Source: Castor canadensis (lineage: Eukaryota; Chordata; Mammalia; Rodentia; Castoridae). From it: a stretch of 64,000 bases of DNA. The notes below the pieces were generated by a model. It made no database searches, was not told the origin of the DNA, and was given only the letters and a program-made list of their open reading frames with translations. A program made the translations under genes and the position numbers. The stretch is from positions 62,686,951 to 62,750,950 of the forward strand of contig NC_133402.1 in the NCBI RefSeq assembly GCF_047511655.1, given 5' to 3'. Shown piece after piece: positions 22,664 through 33,305 of this stretch (its first letter is position 1; each line of letters opens with the position of its first letter).

Positions 22664-22803
22664 GTCTCTTCCTCTCCTGTCCCCTTCCTCTCCTGTCCCC
22701 TTCTTCTCCTGTCCCCCTTTCTCCCCTGTCCCCCTTCCTCTCCTGTCCCCTTCCTCCCCTGTCCCCTTCCTCTCCTGTCCCCTTCCTCTCCTGCCACCCT
22801 CCT
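22664..22803. repeat. CCCCTTCCTCTCCTGT minisatellite
   Basis: About nine imperfect head-to-tail copies of a 15-16 bp pyrimidine unit. Strong strand asymmetry yields artefactual Gly/Arg/Glu ORFs on the minus strand and Pro/Ser/Leu ORFs on the plus strand. Confidence 0.95.
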
Positions 22804-23429
22804 GGCCCAGCCCAATGCACCCACTGTGTCTCTTCAAGAACATTATTTGAAAAACCCCCAAATAGACTCTGGTTAGATGTGACAGTTTAAAAACATGCCT
22901 TTTCCTTTGAGCTCTCAAAATGCCACCGAACAGCAGCAAGAAGCCCTGAGGCCAAAGTTCCCAGGACAGAGGGAGTGGGTAAAGAGTCTATGTCAGCATG
23001 CTTTAGGGACCGGGGCAGGACAGAGACTGAATGAGGGGGACTAGCCCAGCAAGGCTGAGAGAGCTGAAACCCGGTGTGAAAGCTGATTCATGGCATGACA
23101 CCCCAGAAATGCCCTGAAGTAAGAGGGAGTGACTTCTGAAAAGGATGGCGTGAGGCAGTGCTGAAAAGAAGGTTTGTGGGAAGTCTTGGAGTAGTCAGAC
23201 CCCTGGATTCCATCGTGGCCTCTCAGCCATCTCTTTCCTCCCCCAGGCCAGGCTTACCCTCTGGGGCTCCAGGCTCAGGGACAGAGGCCAGCCTAGGGTG
23301 GTGGAGAGACTTCACTGAAAGAGGACACTTAACTGATTGGCCCAAGGTCTGGCAAGTGACCTACATGGGGTCATTTTAGTCCATTCTTGGCATTTTTATG
23401 TTCTGAAGTTGGGAGGGAAGCACAAAATA
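22804..23429. other. Unassigned sequence
   Basis: No gene or repeat recognised. Confidence 0.4.
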
Positions 23430-24010
23430 GGAAGTATTAAATAAAAATGACAGGAAGCCATTGTTTTGGACTAATCCCAACACACCAGGCTAAAAATCAA
23501 GATGGAGTCACTCAGGCTAAAATTCCATGCCACCAGCTGTATCTGACCTTGGGAGATAATAGTCAATATCCCAAGTAGGTAAGTTTCAGTTGGCACAATA
23601 ATGGAGTTTCCTCTGCCTCAATCCTTATAGGGAGGAGGTAACCTGAACCCACTGATCTCACCTAATCGGTCATTTTCCTGCTGCTCTGCCTTACAAGAAA
23701 AGTAACCTTGAAAAGACCAGTCTACTTGTCCTTTTTTTTCTGCTTTTCAGCCCTTTTTCTGTCTATAAAACAGACTTCTCCTTAGTCCATTGGAATATTT
23801 ATTCTGTTAATTGGTATTTTTTTTTAGGTCTGGGGATTGAACCCAGGACCTCACACATGCTAGGCGAGCACTCTGTCACTTGAAGTTTTGATTCTTCTGC
23901 CTCCACCTCCTGAGTAGTTTGGGATTACAGGCGTGCACCACCTTGCTCAGTTGGGACACTTATTCTATTTTAAGAAGTGAAGTGTTGCCCGATTCTAGAA
24001 TTAAAAAATA
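23430..24010 (+). mobile_element. Probable LTR relic, interrupted by a SINE
   Basis: 'gacaggaagccattg', 'aaaatcaagatggagtcact' and 'gataatagtcaatatc' resemble the U3 of mammalian ERV1-type LTRs; a TATA-like 'ctataaaaca' lies at 23762-23771. A SINE splits it at 23817. Family uncertain. Confidence 0.45.
23817..23957 (-). mobile_element. ID/B1 composite SINE
   Basis: Antisense unit. Flanks GGAATATTTATTCTGTT and GGGACACTTATTCTATT look like an aged duplication. Confidence 0.8.
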
Positions 24011-24254
24011 AATTGTTGGGATTTCGCCCTTTCACAGACACTATGCTTCATGTCCAAGGGAGAAAGCCCATCTAAGACAGACAAGGATGAAGTCAGACAT
24101 GGCGGGGTGGAGGAGACAGAGGAAAGAAAGACAGGCTGTGTGTGTCCTGGCTGTGAGGCCCTTGTCCTCATCCCTGAGGCTCCTGGCTCTGACAGGTTCG
24201 GTGGCTTTTCTTTCATTCTGTGAAATGCTTGGTATTCCACCTTGGTCTGCTCAG

Positions 24255-24565
24255 CCTGCTTTAACCAGGCACACAGGCAGGGCGTTTAAAGAGGAATTTG
24301 TTTCCTCATTTTGGAGGCTGGAGGTGTGAGAGCCAGGCACAAGCAGGTTTGGTTTCATTCTGAAGCCTCCCTTGGTGGGCATGTGTGTCTCCTCTACGTG
24401 GTCTCCCTCCATGTGCCTGGGCCCAACCTCATTTTCAACAGAGACACCAGTCAGGTTCCCTGAGGGCCCCTAATGATCTCGTGTGACTTAATTACCTCTT
24501 GAAGGCTCAGTCTCCAAATGTGGCCGTCACATTCTGAGGTACTGCAGATAAGAATAACACTGGGA
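24255..24565 (-). mobile_element. MLT1-like LTR relic
   Basis: 'gcccaacctcattttcaaca', 'cgtgtgacttaattacctc', 'ggctcagtctccaaatgtgg' and 'cacattctgaggtactgc' follow the antisense MLT1 pattern. Confidence 0.65.
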
Positions 24566-24629
24566 TGGGGGGGGTTGCAATTCATCCCATCCCTTCTTTT
24601 GATACGGATAGCAAACAGCTTTTTCGTGG

Positions 24630-24848
24630 GGGGGCGGTATCAGGGTTTGAACTCAGGGCTTTGCACTTGCTAGGCAGGGGCTCTACCACTTGAGCCACTC
24701 CCCCATACCCCGGCCCTTTTGGCTTTACATATTTTTCAAACAGGGCCTTGCATTTTTGCCTAGGCCGTCCTGGAGTGCGATTCTCTTACCTATGCCTCCC
24801 ACTTAGCTCGCTCACAGGCGTGTTCTGCCGTGCCCCATCTAATTGGTT
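24630..24848 (-). mobile_element. Composite SINE, left part, split by the HMGB1 pseudogene
   Basis: Antisense ID-like unit ('gggtttgaactcagggct') followed by a B1-like unit. It stops at 'aattggttt' where the pseudogene's T-run starts and resumes after it at about 25955. Confidence 0.85.
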
Positions 24849-24853
24849 TCTTT

Positions 24854-25945
24854 TTTAATAAAAAAATTGTATTTACTTAGAAGCATTCAGAATGTCAACA
24901 AAACAGCTGCAACTTTTCTTTTTTTGCAATTACAGAGTGGTCTTCAGTTAACAGAACAATTATTTCATATAAGCTGCATCAGAGACAACTGAAGATGAAA
25001 AAACTACCGTCCCCACATAGAACAAATTTGCGCTATGCCCCAACAAGAACCTGCTTTAAATTTCCACACCAATTTGCAACCCCCATACTGCACGAGATCA
25101 GTGGCTATTGAAAATACCACCAGGACAGGGCAAGCTAAAGACACATTTGGCAGTGTGTTGACTACACAAAAAAAGACTCTGTACAGTTTAAAAACAGATC
25201 TTACACAGCCTTACATTTCAACTTTTTTAAAAGGAGTGAGTGGTGTATGGGCGGTTAAATGCTTCCTGGACAAGAAAAACTGTGCTAGACCCAACTTACT
25301 CATCGTCATCGTCTTCCTCCTCTTCGTCCTCCTCCTCCTTCTTTTCCTTGCTCTTTTCAGCCTTGGCAATTCCCCTTTTCGCTGCATCAGGTTTGCCTGT
25401 AGCTCGGTAGGCAGTGACATTCGTTTCTTGCTTTTCCTTCAGCTTGGCCCTTCTTTCATAAGACTGCTTTTTGTCTGTGCCACTTGTCTCAGCTTCTCTG
25501 CAGTGTCACCAATGAACAGGCTGGGTGCTCACCTTTGACTTGGGCGATGCTCAGAACAGAGCAAGGAGAAGCAGGAGGCCTCTCGGGTGCACTGGGGTGC
25601 TGGAACTACTTTTCTGTCCCCTTTAGGAGGAATCTAAGCTTTCATTTCTCTTTCATAAGCAGCTTTGTCCGCCTTTGCCACGTCTTCAGATGTCCCTTTC
25701 TCTTTAGCAGACATGGTCCCACCTCTCTGAGCACGTCTTAGAAAGCTCTGAGAAGGTGACTGAAGCATCGGGGTGCATCTTGTGCTCCTCCTGGCAAGTT
25801 TGCACGAAGAATGCATGTGGTGACAGCTTGCCTCTCAGCTCCTTAGGCTCTCCTTTGCCCATCTTTAGCTTTTTTCCTAGCGAGGCGCAGGGTCGCCCAG
25901 TGCCCCTCTGGCTCCCACTTGCCTGGCTCTGGCTCCATAGAGCCC
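24854..25945 (-). pseudogene. HMGB1: HMGB1 processed pseudogene
   Basis: Intronless, decayed copy of HMGB1 mRNA on the minus strand. The former ATG is at 25862 and begins [13 protein letters not shown]. Box A follows ([26 protein letters not shown], then after a frameshift MSAKEKG and ADKAAYEREMK), then a badly damaged box B ([12 protein letters not shown]), the linker and a shortened acidic tail of Glu then Asp codons ending at the TAA at 25296-25298. 'ADKA.YEREMK' points to HMGB1 rather than HMGB2. The remnant spans about 567 nt against about 648 for an intact ORF, so internal deletions as well as frameshifts and stops are present. The 3' UTR continues to a terminal T-run at about 24846-24856, and a 5' UTR of about 80 nt is recognisable. 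It cannot make the protein. The real gene is a nuclear DNA-bending chromatin protein. Confidence 0.95.
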
Positions 25946-25949
25946 AGTG

Positions 25950-26048
25950 CACTGCAATGGCTGTGTCTGGTTTATTTGTAGAGATGAGTTCTCACTAACT
26001 TTTTTGCCATGGCTGGCCACAAACGCTGGGATTAGAGGCTGGCCCTGT
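25950..26048 (-). mobile_element. Composite SINE, right part, second B1-like unit
   Basis: 'ggtttatttgtagagatgag' through 'gctgggattagaggctgg' is the second B1-like unit expected after the first, as seen uninterrupted at 1590-1903. It completes the SINE broken at 24848. Confidence 0.8.
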
Positions 26049-28961
26049 ATTTCTTACCTGTGAAAGAGTGTCTTATGTGATCAGATCCTTTAAAAGATTC
26101 CTGGAAAGTTACAACCTCCTCTCTTACTCCAACTATCGTGGCAATAACAGTGCATGGTGACTCTGAAACACGTAAGATGTGTGCCTAGGTGTCAGGTATA
26201 TGAAGGAGAAAGAAATGATCAAAATTTGGCAATATTAGTATCAGTTATAATATTGTAATAATTTGAGTAGTGTTTTATTTCCCAATAATTAATCACCCCC
26301 CCCAAAACCCTGATATGGCAAGAAAAGAATTAAAAATGCTATTTTATTGAATTTTAACTCCTTGGCCAGTCCTCACTCTTCACAATAGCACTCTGAGCCC
26401 TGACCTTGTAGAAACAGTTTGTCAACTGCAGAGTCTCCGTGCACTGAAGGACCCGGGTGAGCATGGCAGGGGAGGAGGCAAAGGAAGCGAAATATGTGAT
26501 GTGGCTGCTACTTGGTATTGTGACTGCTCGCACAAATCACACAGAAATATTAACACGTGTGTCCCCCATATGTGTGGCATAGCATCTTTATCTCATTCAA
26601 CAAAGTGTGTCAGCTGTCCTCTCTGGTCCTGGGGATCTCTGAGGACACGACAGAGGTCTAGCCCTTGTGGGCTTGATATTTTAGTAAATATGTGCCTCTG
26701 AATAAAAGAAGGGACTTAGGCACAGTGAGGGCGAATCATCCCTTCACCAGCCCCCCGCCCCCCCCCCCCGGAGGGTTCCCACAAGCGGCAGGGGGCGGAG
26801 CGGTCAGGCAGGGAGGACCCCCATCCCCAGGGCAGCCCAGGGCTGAGGGAAGCTTGTGCCTCTGGGCTATCTCCCTGCTCATGGAGCAGACTGACTTTTC
26901 ACGCCAGCCTCCCCAATGCATTGTTTTTAGTAACCATGGAATAAAGGAAATAATTATTAGTGACTTAAAAGAAATATAGTGAGGTTTTTCTTTTATTGAA
27001 CTTTGTATATTAAATATGCCAATAAGATAAGTAATAGAAAATTATTACAGTATGAAAAAGAGGGGAAAGTAATAGATTGAATTCTTAATTACATCATAGT
27101 GTTGAAAAGAAAGCAAAAAAATGCATCTGCCTTCATATCAGCCTGCAACAGAGACGACCAATAACACGAGTTTAATAGTACTTACTGCTGGAAGTTCTAC
27201 TAAAGATACCAAAGGTGCCACCCAAGTGCAGTAAAATACTTCACCTGTGAACTAGAACTTGTATCTACCAAACAAAAATATCACACCTAGGCAATTTAGA
27301 TTTTACTATATAAAATTTTTATCACGAACAAACACTCCAAGTGCTTTTATGAGAGAATTAAATTGAATAAGAAAGAAGTGAAGGACTCAAGTTCATCTAA
27401 ACATAGGTTCTGGAATGACGCGTGGGCTGTTCACCTGTTGGGTGCGTGCACGGGGGAGTGGGTGCATGTGTGTATGTGAGTGCAGCCTGTGTGGATGGGG
27501 TGAGGTCAGGGAGGGGGAGCAGAGCACTAGGTGACATGAGATGAATTTGTGCCCTCTCCTGGAAACAACGGGAAATTCTGTTTTTAAATTAGTGTGAATT
27601 TCAACCCTCTTCTGTCCAAGTTCAAATACTCACAGATCGCACAGCATTTTTCCTTGTGGTTTCCCTGCAGGTTCGGCAAAGACCAGTTTAATAAAGCAGA
27701 AATTGTGGTGGGATATTTGGTGACCCCCTCCCCCTCTCCAGGAGGAATCTGGGGATCAGTAGATTGGTTTTAGATAAAAAAGAAAAAGAATCAGACCGAG
27801 TCAATAATTGCAACTACTCAAAGCTATTATTTATTTAGGAGTGCAATCCGACGTGTGGGGGAGGTGAAAACGGATACTCCCAACCATCCAGCCATGGCTT
27901 TCTAGACACAACCAAGAAAATGTCCTGTGTGCGCCTGGAGACACATGTAAGAATGTTCTGTCAGCTTGAGTGCACTGGGCCTCGGCCAGGCTTTTCTACT
28001 CAGATATGGAGACCCTGCAGGGCGATCACCTTCTTCTGAGCTGGAAGAGGGGGTGTCGGTCATTGCCCTGGGGAGCCCATCACTGCAGAAGCTGGGCTGT
28101 TGTGATGTCCCCCTGCTCAGCAGCTGGGCGCATTGCTCCGATCATTCCCACGGCCCAACTCAAGTTCACACTACCTGGTGCCTTGGATTGCAGGTGCAGG
28201 CTGCTTCTCTCCCACCCTGGGCCCTCACTGTCACCAGGTCCAAGATGTAGTGGGGTCACTGGAGCCCAGGAAGCTACAGGTTAAAGGCAGAAAGACTCCT
28301 TGACTCACGCTGTGATCTAAGGGTCACAGTGGGCAGATGTCATTGCAACTTCCCTCATGGCTGCCCAGAGGTTCAGAAGTTAATTCCCACTGAAGTGACA
28401 ATTGCCCACTGAGAGCCAGGTGAGGGAACTCATGGATAACTTCTTCTCTTTCCCTCCCCGAAGGAGCTTTCTGAGAAGGGTTTCTATGTGGACTTTCTGG
28501 AAACTTTCATAAAATGGAGCAACTAGTGAAGCCGAGGCCAGCTGTGTATGAGCCACCCTCCCCTTGCTCCTCCTGCCTCGTCGGCTTGTCCTCCCTCATT
28601 CTGTGGCCCTGAGTTTGCACAATTACGAAAGCCGCGCAGGGTAGGTTCTGCCTCAGGCTGACACAAAGAATGTTTACGGCAGCAAGATTGTCACAATCCT
28701 CAGGCACTGTCAGAGTCACAAAAAGCAATTGAACCATGAGTACAGAGAAAAGGAAAAAAAATACAGAAAGAAAGGAATTGCACAGCTGGAGACGAGAGTT
28801 AAAACAGACATGGGCTCCCTGCAAAGAACGGTCCATGACTGTTCAAGATTTCCCTTCTGCTCTTTCTCTGCTGCTCACTAGCATACAGTCTTGTCAACGC
28901 TGTATTTTAAACGGTTGCAACCTTGTGGAAGGCTTTGAACTCTTAATAAATGTTTAAGTAC
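26049..28961. other. Unassigned, SINE-poor sequence (2.9 kb)
   Basis: No gene recognised. It contains a C-run at about 26755-26769 and an AT-rich part at 26940-27400. The longest ORFs (94-109 codons at about 28.0 and 28.5-28.8 kb) lack familiar motifs. One of the longer repeat-poor stretches of the left half. Confidence 0.45.
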
Positions 28962-29672
28962 AGTTATGTGTCACTTAATGACAGGGACATGGACTGAGAA
29001 ATGCATCCTCAGCAGGTCTCATTGTTGGGTGTGAACAGCACGGTACCCTTATACACTTGGGTGCCATAGGTCAATCACTGGATGCAGTCTCTTTTTTGGT
29101 GACACTGGGGTTTGAACTCAGGGCCTCATACTTGCTAGGCAGGTGCTCTACCACTTGAGCCACTCTACCAGTCCTGTTTTTGTGTTGTTATTTTTTTGAG
29201 AGAGGGTCTCCTGAACTATTTGCCCAGGCTGGCCTCAAATGGTGATCCTCCTGATCTCTGCCTCCCGAGTAGCTAGGATTGCAGTCATGATGTCTGAGGC
29301 TACTTATAAGGAGAAGGAAAATGAAAATAGTGATTAGGAGCTGGGCAGGTGGTTCACTGGGAGAGTGCGTGTTCAGCATGAGCAGGGAACCATAAATGAA
29401 TGGATGAAATGCAGAGCGCAGTAAATACGTACAGCAATGCCGTCATTTATTATCTTTACCCAGTATTGTGGATGGCATGTGAGCATATCTGCTACACTTT
29501 CATTTGGCGGCCAGCACAGTAGACAGTTCCACCAGCATCACCACAAATGCATGAGTACTGCAGTATTCTATGACGTCATGATGGCACCCATGTCACCAGC
29601 AATCCAATTTTTCATATATGCGCCATGGCGTATGTGACCCAAAGTTGACCAGATCGTCAGAGGCTCTGTATG
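28962..29672 (+). mobile_element. DNA-transposon relic, interrupted by SINE sequence
   Basis: Starts CAGTTATGTGTCACTTAATG and ends TGTATGACTG, giving short inverted termini CAGTYATR. 'ggacatggactgagaaatgc' matches a common non-autonomous mammalian DNA transposon that I recall as Tigger-like. SINE material occupies about 29087-29385. Confidence 0.55.
29087..29298 (-). mobile_element. Composite SINE (ID + B1)
   Basis: Antisense ID unit ('gggtttgaactcagggcctc') then a B1-like unit. A short sense ID-like remnant follows at about 29336-29385. Confidence 0.85.
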
Positions 29673-29873
29673 ACTGAACATGCAATGATTGGCCAACAAA
29701 AGGAGGAAAAACTATTCAGAGGAAAATTGTGATTTCAAGTAAAATTTTAATATATTTTGTTTTGCGAAATAGGTCAGTTTCAGAAGTTCAACCAAGAGTT
29801 CTGGGCTCAGGTGTCCTGGGGATAAAAACCTGGCTCCAGCCATCAATTAAAAGTTATTTCTGAATATATTCCC

Positions 29874-29904
29874 TCCCTGCCTCCCTCCCTGCCTCCCTCT
29901 CTTC
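29874..29904. repeat. CCCTGCCT tandem tract
   Basis: Three to four copies of an 8-bp pyrimidine unit, next to a B1 element. Confidence 0.8.
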
Positions 29905-30006
29905 CTCAAGATCTCACTATGTAGCTCAGGCTGGCCTCAAGCTCATGATGCTCCCATTTCAGCCTCCCAAGTTGCTGATATTACAGGCATGCTGCACCAC
30001 GCCTGC
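29905..30006 (-). mobile_element. B1-like SINE monomer
   Basis: 'gatctcactatgtagctcag' through 'ggcatgctgcaccacgcctg': a classic single antisense B1 without an ID unit. Confidence 0.85.
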
Positions 30007-31072
30007 CAAGTGGCTGAATCTCTGTTAAGTTTTCCTTTTCTCTTCTTTGAGATGGGGATAGGGTAGCACAGGCACGGCGGGGCGGGGGTCGTGGGGTTTA
30101 AAAGTGATGATTTGCTGTCTGGCACACAATACTGGATAGACATTTCTACTGTGACCCACAACAGTCCCGGTGAGGAAGACTAACTGTTGGTGAGCAAAGG
30201 TCGAAGTTGAACAAAGCTACGTTGATGCTTCCTAACTTGGGAGATGAATTCCAGTGGAGCTTTGCCACAGAAAACAGATGAGTTTTCATTCTTTTAGCGT
30301 GCACATGTGTGTGAACTCACTCTGCCCGTTCTGTGAGGCACCTTAGGTGGGTCTGACATTTTTCTAGGTGTGAAGATAGGTGAAAACCAGGATTGACTAC
30401 CACCCTATTTACAGAGATAGAGTTTTCAGTTCATAAAAACTCACTCGTTACTGCTTTTCATTTGCCTTCTGTTTCAAAAGTACTTTGTTCTGCACTTGGC
30501 AGTGACAGAAGAAATCTTGATCTTGGTGTTTTGATGCACCAAGGTCTCTTTTGAAGGAAACCGGGGAATGCTGGTCCCTGGGGAGGTGTGAAAAGAGGCT
30601 GGAGACCACAGCCCAAACACCTGAGGCCACAGGGGGAAAAAGGTCCCGGCCAGGAGCCCAGGAAGTCAGCAGGAGCACAGCAGGGACAGCAGTGTCAGAA
30701 GCCTTGTCACCTGGGCTTGCTCTGGTGACAAGTATAGCTGAGGTATGCACCTCCTGGGGGAGAACTGGATTTTGTACACCCTTGGGAAGATTGTTTTTTC
30801 CACTGTGGGCTTCCTAGAGCTCATGCTACCCTGTCACAAGCCTGTCACTAGCCCCATGAGGACTTCCCTCTCCCTGGGGATTGCTAAGTCCCTGAAGCTA
30901 CTTATCCCACACCGTAAGCATGGACTTAGCAGGGAAGGAGGCTTTCCCCAGACCATCTTCTCCATTTTCCTGCCGGGCTCCCCTCAGCCACACTTGTCCC
31001 TTCTCCTGTTCCTTGAATAAGCCAACTGTATCATCACAGTTCACAGTGTACTATGACTGAGTCCCTTTACTT
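30007..31072. other. Unassigned sequence
   Basis: No repeat recognised. ORFs of 88-100 codons at 30448-31020 overlap on both strands with no known motif. Confidence 0.4.
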
Positions 31073-31270
31073 ATTTAGGCAGTAGTGGGGTTTGAACTCA
31101 GGGCTTAGCACCTGAGCCACTCCACCAGCCCTTTTTTTTGTGATGGGTTTTTTAAAGATAGGGTGTCCTGAACTATTTTTCTGGGCTGGCTTCAAACCAC
31201 TATCCTCCTGATATCTGCCTCCTGAGTAGCTGGGATTACAGGTATGAGCTACTGGCTACAGGCCCAGTTA
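31073..31270 (-). mobile_element. Composite SINE (ID + B1), partly deleted
   Basis: Antisense ID unit missing its middle ('gaactcagggcttagcacctgagccac') then a B1-like unit. Confidence 0.85.
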
Positions 31271-31674
31271 CCTTTCTTTCATCTCTGGTTTCCACTTTTA
31301 TTCCACGGTAAGTTAAGGGTAAGTGTTCTTGCATACAAGTGTGGCATCACGTGGAAGTGCTATCCGGTTTGTTAGATGTCTTAGGGTTTGATAAGTAGAA
31401 TTGCACAATGGACCTTGTAGTCACTATGCTTTGTGGCCCCGCTGGATTTAGCCATCCAGCTACATGTGCTCTGTGCCTGTACCTTTGCATATCATCTCTA
31501 GAATTCTGTGGTGTGGCTGTCCCTACCCCTGCCGTGCATGCATCCACCTCCCGACTCCAGGTGTAGTAGCTCTGCAGGGCATAGCTTCACTTTTGTCCTT
31601 TTGGGACCCTTGTGGGAATGGATTTGGATAGATGTGCTGGGGAGAGGTAACTGGGCTGTATCTATACAGATATA

Positions 31675-31828
31675 TTCTCAGTGCTGTGCACTCAGTCCTC
31701 ACAACCGTATGAGGTAGTCCTTATCTTCATTTTACCCATGAAGAAACTGAGGCACAGAGTGGTTAATGATTTCCCCAAGATCTTTAGTAAGCGGCAGAGC
31801 TGGGCTTTAAATTTGCAGGTGGGTCCCT
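31675..31828 (+). mobile_element. MIR relic
   Basis: 'cctcacaaccgtatgaggta', 'cattttacccatgaagaaac' and 'ggcagagctgggctttaaat' form a well preserved MIR. Confidence 0.85.
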
Positions 31829-31844
31829 CCAGGTGAGTGTAAGA

Positions 31845-31965
31845 GCCCACTGGGCGTGGTGGTGCACACCTGTAATCCCAGAACTCAGGAGGTGGATGCA
31901 GGAAGATTACAAGTGTAAGGACAGTCTGTACTACAGAGGGAGACCCTGTCTCTATTTTGCCTTCA
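31845..31965 (+). mobile_element. B1-like SINE monomer
   Basis: 'gggcgtggtggtgcacacct' to 'gagaccctgtctc'. Confidence 0.88.
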
Positions 31966-32936
31966 TTTTCACCCAGCTTTCTTGAGCTATAATTGACAAA
32001 TAAAACTTGAATACGTTTGTTCTACAATGTGTGTTCACGTACACGTGCGTTGTGAAATGATGAGCACAGCCAGCCTAAAGAACACTGAAGCCATCTCAAG
32101 TGCACAGGGTGCTGAGGTTAACCACAGTCCGTGCTGGACACTCAGCCTCTCGAGCTTCTTCATTGCCGTAGGAAATCTGTCCCGTGATCGGCGTCTGCTT
32201 TCCCCACCCTGACCCTCCGTAGCTTCGGCTCCGTTTCTGTGAAGTCTGCTCTCACATTCTACATGTGAGCAACCACGCGGCACTTGTCCTTCTGTGCCTG
32301 CTTTCACTTCGTTTAGCATGTTTTCCAGGTTCCTGCCTGTTGTAAAAAATAACAAGATTTCCTTCCTTTTTTGAAGGCTGAGTAAGATTCCTCTCTGTGT
32401 GTGTGTGCTTATTATACTTTCTTTTTGCAGTACTGGGGCTTGAACTCAGGGCCTACACCCTGAGCCACTCTTTTGGTGATCACCTTCTTTTGGTGATGGG
32501 TTTTTAAAGATAGGATCTCCTGAACTACTTTTCTGGGCTGGCTTTGAACCACTCTCCTCCTGACCTCTGCCTCCTGAGTAGCTGAGATTACAGGCATGAG
32601 CCACTGGTGCCCAGCTGCACATTTTCTTTATCCATTCATCTCTTGATGGAAGCTTAGGTGATCTCCATATCTAAGGTACTGTGAATAATTCTGCAGTGAA
32701 CACGAGAACACACACATCTCTTGGAGACACTGTTTTCATTTCCTCTGGTTGTATACTTAGAAGTAGAATTTCTGGATCATATGGCAGGTCTATTTTTAAA
32801 TTTTGAGAAACTTCCCCACTACTTCCTATAACAACTAATCTGATTGCCACTCCCACCCTCAATATATCAGAGCTTCCTTTTTTCTACACCCTTGCCCTTG
32901 AGTATTATCTTTTGACTTTTTGGTAATAGCCTTGTG
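31966..32936 (-). mobile_element. Old L1M 3' end, interrupted by a SINE
   Basis: Antisense old-L1 series: 'gagctataattgacaaataaa', 'cacttgtccttctgtgcctg', 'aagatttccttcc', then after the SINE 'cacattttctttatccattc', 'cttgatgga' and 'ggatcatatggcaggtctat'. Confidence 0.85.
32421..32613 (-). mobile_element. Composite SINE (ID + B1), partly deleted
   Basis: Same deleted ID form as at 31.1, 44.1 and 45.4 kb ('gaactcagggcctacaccctgagccac'), inserted into the old L1. Confidence 0.88.
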
Positions 32937-33305
32937 TGTTAGTCAGCTTTCCATGACTGTAACAAGATACCTGAGATAATTCACTTACAAGGAGGAAAGG
33001 TTTATTTCAGCTCACACATTCGGAGGCTTCTGTCCATGATCAATTGGCCTCATTGCTTTTGGGCCCATGGTGAGGCAGCACATCATGGAAGCAGTACACA
33101 GAGCAAAGTCATTGACCTTGGGAAGCAAAAGACAGAAATAGGAAGGGGATGGTCCCATTCCTCCCTCAAGAGCATTCCCTCAGTGACCAGAAGACCACAC
33201 TAGGGCCCGTCTCTCAAAGTTTCCACCATCTCTCAATAGCACCAAGCTGGGTTCTAGGCCTTTAACACATGGATTTTTGGGGTACAGTTCCAATCCACAC
33301 TATAG
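32937..33305 (-). mobile_element. MaLR-like LTR relic
   Basis: 'gttagtcagctttccatgac', 'gatacctgagataattcac', 'ggtgaggcagcacatcatgg' and 'ggcctttaacacatgg' mark an antisense copy related to that at 6505-6845. Confidence 0.6.

Noticed and set aside
22577-22939. 120-codon Gly/Arg/Glu-rich minus ORF
   Set aside because: Translation of the 15-16 bp minisatellite.
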